Shown piece by piece: positions 58,896 to 64,000 of a DNA stretch of 64,000 nt. The notes below the pieces were generated by a model that saw nothing but the letters and a program-made list of their open reading frames with translations, was not told where the DNA came from and made no database searches. The DNA lies in contig CAYPVK010000008.1 of NCBI GenBank assembly GCA_964414185.1, positions 17,133 to 81,132 on the forward strand, read 5' to 3'. The DNA is from UBA7488 sp964414185. Lineage in GTDB: Bacteria; Pseudomonadota; Alphaproteobacteria; CAAHEQ01; UBA3637. Every line of letters begins with the position of its first letter. The first letter of the stretch is position 1. Position numbers and translations under genes: made by a program.

Positions 58896-60696
58896 TTTGT
58901 TGCCTCCATTGTTGATACAACCTATACCTTAACAAACGCGACGGATCTTGACGAATACGATTCAAAAGTTGAGCGGATTCTTGATCTAAGGGTTCTGACG
59001 GGAAAGCGTCAGACGATTCGGTTTCGTGGGACGGCAAAGGTGACGGGGATTGATTTTGATCGGCATCATGTTGAACATCCGACATATTTTGAGGGGTTGA
59101 AACTTTAGAATTTTCATCCGTATTATTCGAAACATTGTCATTGCGGTTATTTTCCGCAGCATCAGAAAGATTCGCTGCGGCTTGTGGATTTTGTTCGTTC
59201 GAATCGGAATTATTTTCCCGAACATTATTTTGTCCGCTGTTTTGCATTTCGTTTTGATCAGCATCAGATTCATTTTCCGAATTTTGTCCGGCATTCGACG
59301 ACTGACTTTGGTTATCGGCATCGGATTCATTCGGATTGTTTGAATTGCCGTTTTGATTTTGTTCGTCTTGATTTTGGCCATCTCCCGATTCGCTGCGATT
59401 ATCTTGATTTTGCTGTTGAGGCGGCAATTGCTTTTGCAAATATTCTTTATTAAATTGAGCCGCCGCATGATTCGGATTGATTTGAAGCGCTTTGTCATAA
59501 GCGGCAATCGCCCCTTGGATATCGTTTAAATGAGCCAACGCATTCCCCTTGTTATAAAGGGCATCGGCCGCATAACCGTGCGTTTTGTGCAAACTTTCAA
59601 AAGCCCCTTTTGCCGTTTCATAATCGCCTTTATGATAGGCATCAACCCCTTGTTCAAGCAGCTTATGTTCTTGTTGGTCCGGCCGCAAAAACCATTCGGA
59701 CGCCATTGCTTGAGACGCATACCCGAACATGTTTGAAGCAAGAGCAAAAATAAAAGCATAAATCACGCCGCGACGGAATAAAAACGCAAAAAACGGGGCG
59801 GTTAAAATCAACAAAAAAGGCCCTAAATCGCGCCACACGTCGGCATTTAAAGAATCGGCTTTGCCGCTTTGAACATCTCTGTCCGAAAAAGTCGATAAAA
59901 CAGTACGAATATCATTACCCGTTACGTCGGCTTTGACATAAGTCCCTATTTTTTTAAGGGTATTTTCATCCAAGCTTGCAAACAAAACCGTTCCGTCCGA
60001 TGCGCGCAAAAAACCGCCGTTCGGCAAACTGACGGGTTTTTCTTCGCCGTCGCCAAATCCGATAATACCGATATCATAGGGCAATTTTCGTGCCACGGCC
60101 GCCAATGTGTCGGCGTCATAGCCTCCTGCGGTCAAAAAGATGATTTGCCCGTTTTTAATGCTGACATTTTTAAATAATTCGTCCGCTTTTTCAAAACCTA
60201 AATCCGCCCGATTGCCGTAAGCCGGCATCACATTTTTCCCCAATCCCGGTATCATCGTGCGAATAATATTTAAATCTTGGGTGAGCGGCGATACGACATA
60301 TCCTTTTTCATCATAAACGACCAAACCGGCTTGATGCCCCTTTAATGCGCCGAGCAAATCATACAATTTGCGTTTTGCCGCTTCTAACGTTTCTCCGGTC
60401 ATTACGGGTGACATATCCATGACGATTACATGCGCGGGTGCGGATATTTTGGTCGGTACCGAAATTTTTTCATACGCGGGCCCCGCCCCTGCCAAAACAA
60501 GTGCCGTCCAAACAACTGCAAACAACCAAGGGCGTTTGTTTTGAGCATCGCCTGCGAATCGGACGGTTATAAACGGCAACAAACGTTCATCCACATATTT
60601 TGACAAAACGGCCGTCTGAGCCAACTTGCCCTTAAACAACCACAACAATAACGGTACGGTCAAAAATATCAAAAACCATGGGCGTATAAAAATCAT
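58888..60696 (-). CDS. batB: BatB/BatC-like protein: VWA domain plus TPR repeats
   Basis: A 602-residue protein. Membrane helices flank a von Willebrand A domain (about 75-285: VIVMDMSPVMTGETLEAAKR, then GQIIFLTAGGYD). The MIDAS DxSxS is changed to DMSPV, so metal binding may be weakened. After further membrane helices (about 292-328) come TPR repeats (about 345-415: LLEQGVDAYHKGDYETAKGAFE and YNKGNALAHLNDIQGAIAAYDKAL). A long Asn/Gln/Asp/Ser-rich tail (about 422-570) follows, then a short conserved end. BatB and BatC are joined here, as in several Gram-negatives. It starts in an ATGA overlap with batA; GGAGGG supports the start. Confidence 0.86.
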   Translation of the reverse strand: MIFIRPWFLIFLTVPLLLWLFKGKLAQTAVLSKYVDERLLPFITVRFAGDAQNKRPWLFAVVWTALVLAGAGPAYEKISVPTKISAPAHVIVMDMSPVMTGETLEAAKRKLYDLLGALKGHQAGLVVYDEKGYVVSPLTQDLNIIRTMIPGLGKNVMPAYGNRADLGFEKADELFKNVSIKNGQIIFLTAGGYDADTLAAVARKLPYDIGIIGFGDGEEKPVSLPNGGFLRASDGTVLFASLDENTLKKIGTYVKADVTGNDIRTVLSTFSDRDVQSGKADSLNADVWRDLGPFLLILTAPFFAFLFRRGVIYAFIFALASNMFGYASQAMASEWFLRPDQQEHKLLEQGVDAYHKGDYETAKGAFESLHKTHGYAADALYNKGNALAHLNDIQGAIAAYDKALQINPNHAAAQFNKEYLQKQLPPQQQNQDNRSESGDGQNQDEQNQNGNSNNPNESDADNQSQSSNAGQNSENESDADQNEMQNSGQNNVRENNSDSNEQNPQAAANLSDAAENNRNDNVSNNTDENSKVSTPQNMSDVQHDADQNQSPSPLPSHETESSDAFPSEPLDQESAQLLNRIRQDPSRLLRYRLYQQWRQQNE

Positions 60697-61682
60697 GAAA
60701 CCCTCCGTTTCAATAAAACGGCACCGAACAAACAAAACAAACACCCCATCAACGGGATATAAAACAATTCGGTTTGCGGTTTGGTCGTCAATTCGTCCGA
60801 TTGAACTTGTTCCAAAGCGTCAATGGTTTGATAAATTTCCTGTAACTCGCCCGTCGATGCGGCACGGAAATATTTGCCTCCGGTCGCATCGGCAATGGCT
60901 TTTAACGTTTTTTCATCCAAATCCGACCCGCCCCCGAACATCATCATACCCATCAAAGATTGAATCATCCTTTGCCGCGCGCCAACCCCGATCGTATAAA
61001 TTTTGACACCTGACTTTTTGGCCAACTCAACCCCTTGAGCGACCGAAACGGAACCAGCGTTAGAATATCCGTCCGACAACAAAATGACAATGCGACTGTC
61101 GGCGGGCGCATTTTGAACGCCTTGTACGCTGAGCGCCACCGCATCGCCGATAGCCGTTTGTTCGCCCGCAATGCCCAATTCGACTTCGCCGAATAAGTCG
61201 CGCAACGTTTTTTTATCATATGACAACGGAGCGTAAGTAAAGGCTTCCGATCCAAACACCACCATACCGATATTATCGTCGGTTCGGTTTTTGATAAAAT
61301 CATTAACGACCGCTTTTACCATCGATAAACGAGAAACGGGCAAACCGTTTATGTCATAATCTTTTTCCCCCATGGACCCCGATACGTCAATCGCCAACAT
61401 AATATTGCGCGCTTCACGCGGCAACGGCATCGTGTCTTGATAGGCTATCGGGCGCATGGCAGCCAACACAAAGAAAGTCCAAGCCGTCCATAACAACAAA
61501 CCGCGTAAAAAAGAAAAATTCGGCACCTTAAAACGGCCAAACCCGCTGATCCGGTCGAAAAACGGCACGCGCAACGCCAAAACATTTTTTTGGTTTTCAT
61601 TTAAGTGCGCAACCAAAAACACCCGCGTTAAAATCGGTAATGAAATTAAAAAAAACGCAAACGGCCAAACAAAAGTATCCAT
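60693..61682 (-). CDS. batA: BatA-like von Willebrand A protein
   Basis: A 329-residue membrane protein with two N-terminal helices (about 4-24 and 57-76), a VWA domain with an intact MIDAS (IMLAIDVSGSMGEKD, then TAIGDAV and ILLSDGYSNAG) and a C-terminal helix (about 305-323). BatA, with BatB and BatD, is linked to oxygen and stress tolerance and to cell-envelope function in Bacteroides and spirochaetes. The usual MoxR ATPase and DUF58 genes that precede such operons are absent upstream. It has no ribosome-binding site. A promoter right before the ATG suggests a leaderless mRNA. Confidence 0.88.
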   Translation of the reverse strand: MDTFVWPFAFFLISLPILTRVFLVAHLNENQKNVLALRVPFFDRISGFGRFKVPNFSFLRGLLLWTAWTFFVLAAMRPIAYQDTMPLPREARNIMLAIDVSGSMGEKDYDINGLPVSRLSMVKAVVNDFIKNRTDDNIGMVVFGSEAFTYAPLSYDKKTLRDLFGEVELGIAGEQTAIGDAVALSVQGVQNAPADSRIVILLSDGYSNAGSVSVAQGVELAKKSGVKIYTIGVGARQRMIQSLMGMMMFGGGSDLDEKTLKAIADATGGKYFRAASTGELQEIYQTIDALEQVQSDELTTKPQTELFYIPLMGCLFCLFGAVLLKRRVS

Positions 61683-61689
61683 GCTTTAT

Positions 61690-61718
61690 AATATAAAGGG
61701 GATGCTTGAAAAAAGCAA
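61690..61718 (-). promoter_or_regulatory. Promoter of the Bat operon
   Basis: Minus-strand TTGCTT (61713-61718), 17-base spacer, TATATT (61690-61695). The expected transcription start falls at about 61682-61684, on or next to the A of the batA ATG. Confidence 0.55.
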
Positions 61719-62084
61719 CCTGAAAAACAAGCAAAATTATATGAAATATCGAATAATTTGATGAAAGCGAATAAGAGCAATCGCCCCGAAAGGGACGGAT
61801 TTTGCCCTAAAAAAAATTACTGAAACACACTTTTGAAACAATTTAACGGAGGGGCGGAAGTTCAAATGACCCGAACGGATACTCCACTGGGCCCGTGCAT
61901 ATTTGCCTAAAAGCTTATTTTGCTTTCCTTCCGCCACCCGTTTTTGATATAAGAGCGCTCTAAACAAAAAACAAGAAGTTTTTGGCATTAAATTGATTAT
62001 ACTTTCGTTTAATAAACGAAAAAAGCGACCTTGATAATCAAACACGAAAAATCCGCGTTCAATTAAAACGCCCGCCATTCAATC
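61719..62084. other. Intergenic with candidate structured RNA
   Basis: No gene is supported. A stem of about ten pairs, GGGGCGGAAG (851-860 of this kilobase, 61851-61860) with CTTCCGCC-A-CC (61928-61938), closes an 68-base interior containing GGGCCC. On the plus strand it is followed by a short T run. A separate palindrome TTTCGTTTAATAAACGAAA lies near 62003-62021. This could be a small RNA gene. I could not match it to 6S, SRP, RNase P or tmRNA. Confidence 0.4.
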
Positions 62085-62115
62085 TAAAAAAAACGCCCTT
62101 ATAAAAGAGCGTTTT
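62085..62115 (-). terminator. Terminator after galE
   Basis: Arms AAAACGCCCTT (62090-62100) and AAGAGCGTTTT (62105-62115) pair along 11 positions with one G-T, four-base loop, with a T run on the minus strand. Confidence 0.85.
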
Positions 62116-62150
62116 AATTTGTCGCTTGGCTTTACCGCGACCGATATACA

Positions 62151-63119
62151 CTATTGCGCTTGATACACATTCCACGTCGTACGGATAATGTTTTCCAATT
62201 CGCTGTTAACGGCCTTCCATCCGAACAAACTTTCGGCACGTTCGGATGACGCAACCAAAAAGCCTGGGTCACCCGCGCGACGGGGTGCAAAATCATAATT
62301 TAATTTTTTCCCGACAACTTTTTCACAAGCTTGAACCATTTCCAATACGGAAATACCGCGTCCGACACCCAAATTCAAAATTTGGCTATCACGCCCTTGG
62401 GCCAAATATTTTAGCGACATCAAATGGGCGCTTGCCAAATCCGTCACATGGATATAATCACGCACGCAAGTGCCGTCCGCCGTATCATAATCGTTGCCGA
62501 AAATGCTCATGGATTTGCGTGCACCGGTTGCAACTTCCATCACAATCGGCAACAAGTTTTGCGGATTTTTCTCTAACCCTTTGACAGCCAACGTTGCATC
62601 ATATCCGACGGCATTAAAGTAACGCAAAGCTACAAACTTAATGCCTTTTAAGGATTCATACCACGGCAAAAACCGTTCAATCACCAATTTCGTATACCCG
62701 TAATAGTTAATCGGCTTTGTCGGATGCAATTCATCCAACGGCGTATACTCGGGCATCCCGTAAACGGCGGCAGATGAAGAAAAAACAAAACTTTTTACGC
62801 CGAATTTTGCCATCGCATTTAAAATATTGAGTGTACCCGTTATGTTATTTGTCGAATAAATTTCGGGATATTTAATCGATTCGGCAACGGATTTTTTCGC
62901 TGCCAAATGTACCACGGCATCAACACCCGAACTCATTGCTTTTTCAAGCGCGGGAATATCCAAAATATCGCCCTTGATAAATTCAGCCTTGTCAAACAAA
63001 TTGATTTCCTGCCCCGATGACATATTATCAAAAACGGTTACTTGCATTTTATCGTCCAATAAAGCCTTAACCACATGTGAACCGATATATCCGGCCCCAC
63101 CTATCACTAAAACATGCAT
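62151..63119 (-). CDS. galE: UDP-glucose 4-epimerase
   Basis: A 322-residue extended short-chain dehydrogenase that interconverts UDP-glucose and UDP-galactose (or the N-acetyl forms) for surface glycans. It has the NAD site VIGGAGYIGSHVV, VVHLAAKKSVAESI, the catalytic SSSAAVYG with YYGYTK (the YxxxK pair), and NAVGYDA, LGVGRGISVLEM and APRRAGDPG near the end. AGGAG precedes the ATG. It follows sodB at 24 bases but has its own terminator. Confidence 0.93.
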   Translation of the reverse strand: MHVLVIGGAGYIGSHVVKALLDDKMQVTVFDNMSSGQEINLFDKAEFIKGDILDIPALEKAMSSGVDAVVHLAAKKSVAESIKYPEIYSTNNITGTLNILNAMAKFGVKSFVFSSSAAVYGMPEYTPLDELHPTKPINYYGYTKLVIERFLPWYESLKGIKFVALRYFNAVGYDATLAVKGLEKNPQNLLPIVMEVATGARKSMSIFGNDYDTADGTCVRDYIHVTDLASAHLMSLKYLAQGRDSQILNLGVGRGISVLEMVQACEKVVGKKLNYDFAPRRAGDPGFLVASSERAESLFGWKAVNSELENIIRTTWNVYQAQ

Positions 63120-63143
63120 GTATCCATATCTCCTTTACAACAA

Positions 63144-63746
63144 TCAATTTTTATAATTTTCAAAAGCAAATTTCCAATTTAAAATTTTATCCGATACTTC
63201 TTTTGCGAAATCGGACCGACGATTTTGGTAATCCAAATAATAAGCATGCTCCCATACATCCAAACACAATAACGGCTTTACGATATCTGTTTTAAACGGC
63301 ATGTTGGCATTGCTTGTCGTCGTGATTTTTAATATGTCACCGTCATAGACCAACCAAGCCCACCCCGAACCGAATTGAGTAACGGCCGCTTTGGCAAAAG
63401 CTTCCTTAAATGTCTCTAAAGACCCGAAACTTTCTTTGATTTTATCGGCCAATTCTTGTTCAATTTGCCGCTCGTGCGCATCAGGCGTTATTGAACGCCA
63501 AAAAAATTCATGGTTCCAAGCTTGCCCCGCATTATTAAACAAAGCTTGATATTCGGGTTTGCCCGCAACAAAAGTTATGATTTCTTCCAACGAAGCATTT
63601 TCAAATTGCGTTCCCTTAATCAATTCATTGGTTTTATCGACGTAGGCTTTATAATGTTTGCCGTAATGAAATTCCATTGTGCGCCCGGAAATCACGGGTT
63701 CTAAAGCATTTAAATCATATGGCAACGGTTTCATTTCGATTGACAT
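63144..63746 (-). CDS. sodB: Superoxide dismutase, iron type
   Basis: A 200-residue Fe/Mn-SOD. Metal ligands are H27 in EFHYGKHY, the His in GQAWNHEFFW, and Asp and His in LDVWEHAYYLDY. The Gln in NNAGQAWNHEFFW and Ala after GSGW (TQFGSGWAWLV) are the arrangement of iron-type enzymes. It removes superoxide in the cytoplasm. GGGAGG lies before the ATG. With the rubredoxin pair it suggests oxidative defence in a cell that meets oxygen only at times. Confidence 0.93.
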   Translation of the reverse strand: MSIEMKPLPYDLNALEPVISGRTMEFHYGKHYKAYVDKTNELIKGTQFENASLEEIITFVAGKPEYQALFNNAGQAWNHEFFWRSITPDAHERQIEQELADKIKESFGSLETFKEAFAKAAVTQFGSGWAWLVYDGDILKITTTSNANMPFKTDIVKPLLCLDVWEHAYYLDYQNRRSDFAKEVSDKILNWKFAFENYKN

Positions 63747-63843
63747 ATATCTTTCCTCCCCTCTTCACAGTAACGGATTTTAGCACATTGCATTTCATTT
63801 ATATAGTGTTTTTTGCAAAATATGCTACTTTTTTAAAAAACGC

Positions 63844-63872
63844 TTGACATTCATACGTTTTTTTAATATCAT
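63844..63872 (+). promoter_or_regulatory. Promoter of tRNA-Leu
   Basis: TTGACA (63844-63849), 17-base spacer, TATCAT (63867-63872), 12 bases before the tRNA. Confidence 0.75.
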
Positions 63873-63884
63873 ACTTCCGCTTAT

Positions 63885-63969
63885 GCGATCATGGCGGAAT
63901 TGGTAGACGCGCAGCGTTGAGGTCGCTGTGGAGAGATCCGTGGAAGTTCGAGTCTTCTTGATCGCACCA
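63885..63969 (+). tRNA. tRNA-Leu (anticodon GAG)
   Basis: An 85-base tRNA. The acceptor arms GCGATCA (63885-63891) and TGATCGC (63959-63965) pair fully, followed by A and an encoded CCA. The anticodon stem CAGCG/CGCTG holds loop TTGAGGT with anticodon GAG (reads CUC/CUU). A long variable arm (GTGGAGAGATCCGT) marks a class II tRNA. The T arm has GTTCGAGT. A terminator follows directly. Confidence 0.95.
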
Positions 63970-64000
63970 AAAACACTCTTTTTTCTAAAGAGTGTTTTTT
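63970..64000 (+). terminator. Terminator after tRNA-Leu
   Basis: AAAACACTCTTT and AAAGAGTGTTTT arms around a TTTCT loop, then T to the window edge. Confidence 0.9.

Noticed and set aside
61851..61938. SRP 4.5S or 6S RNA gene
   Set aside because: A GGAAGGAAAGCA-like string on the minus strand recalls the SRP tetraloop region, but the rest of the conserved SRP helix-8 sequence is absent, and no 6S central bubble could be drawn.

Overview
The window reads as an AT-rich alphaproteobacterial chromosome, probably from an uncultured, perhaps gut-associated, low-GC lineage. The assignment rests on families typical of the class: an FYDLN-acid zinc protein, a J-domain protein with an N-terminal Cys/His region, a short ribbon-helix-helix protein, a zinc-ribbon gene divergent from ftsE, a KHQSAMET-type PlsC and a BatA/BatB/BatD set. 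The exact genus cannot be read from the sequence. Most genes are housekeeping and tightly packed, often with 4-bp ATGA or longer overlaps.

Layout. 1-10.9 kb: AsmA-like C-terminus, a broken pilin-like gene, PH-domain protein, outer-membrane barrel, parE, an archaeal-type CMP-kinase-like protein, a decayed sodium-symporter gene, two tandem HAD phosphatases, MarC, rpsD with a structured leader, and a small membrane protein. 11-15.9 kb: dciA-like, tgt, lepB-rnc-era-recO. 15.9-21.6 kb: an envelope glycan block with GtrA flippase, GtrB-like GT2, GT-C transferase, ankyrin-like protein and a membrane-anchored GT80 (sialyltransferase-like) enzyme. 21.7-25.3 kb: queH, NTP pyrophosphatase, LOG, a flavin reductase/rubredoxin pair, a pilin-like gene and a tiny LptM-like lipoprotein. 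25.4-26.6 kb: the most unusual part, a third pilin-like gene preceded by a structured RNA leader with an apparent terminator/antiterminator switch and followed by 96-bp tandem repeats and hairpins. 27-32.5 kb: rpsA-cmk, FYDLN protein, yqgE, a GT2 enzyme. 32.5-43.9 kb: DUF421 protein, parvulin, a transporter/HEAT protein with a separate cyclic-nucleotide-binding partner, then ftsY-mtaB-corC-ybeY-phoH-miaB and a Sel1 protein. 43.9-49.7 kb: zinc-ribbon protein, ftsEX, ydcF-like, plsC, anmK. 49.8-54.4 kb: a VirD4-type coupling protein with two accompanying unknown genes (one HNH-like). 54.5-64 kb: small proteins, rpmB, a Bat operon interrupted by a palindromic repeat, galE, Fe-type SOD and tRNA-Leu(GAG).

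How the genes work together. tgt and queH belong to queuosine tRNA modification, and miaB and mtaB modify A37 of tRNAs. lepB, ftsY, the parvulin, LptM-like lipoprotein and Bat proteins serve envelope and secretion functions. The Gtr-like trio and the GT80 enzyme probably decorate a surface glycan. The rubredoxin/flavin reductase pair and Fe-SOD suggest handling of oxygen or nitric oxide stress in a microaerobic or anaerobic cell. Degenerate genes (pilin A, the symporter, a remnant near 56.1 kb) show some ongoing gene loss.
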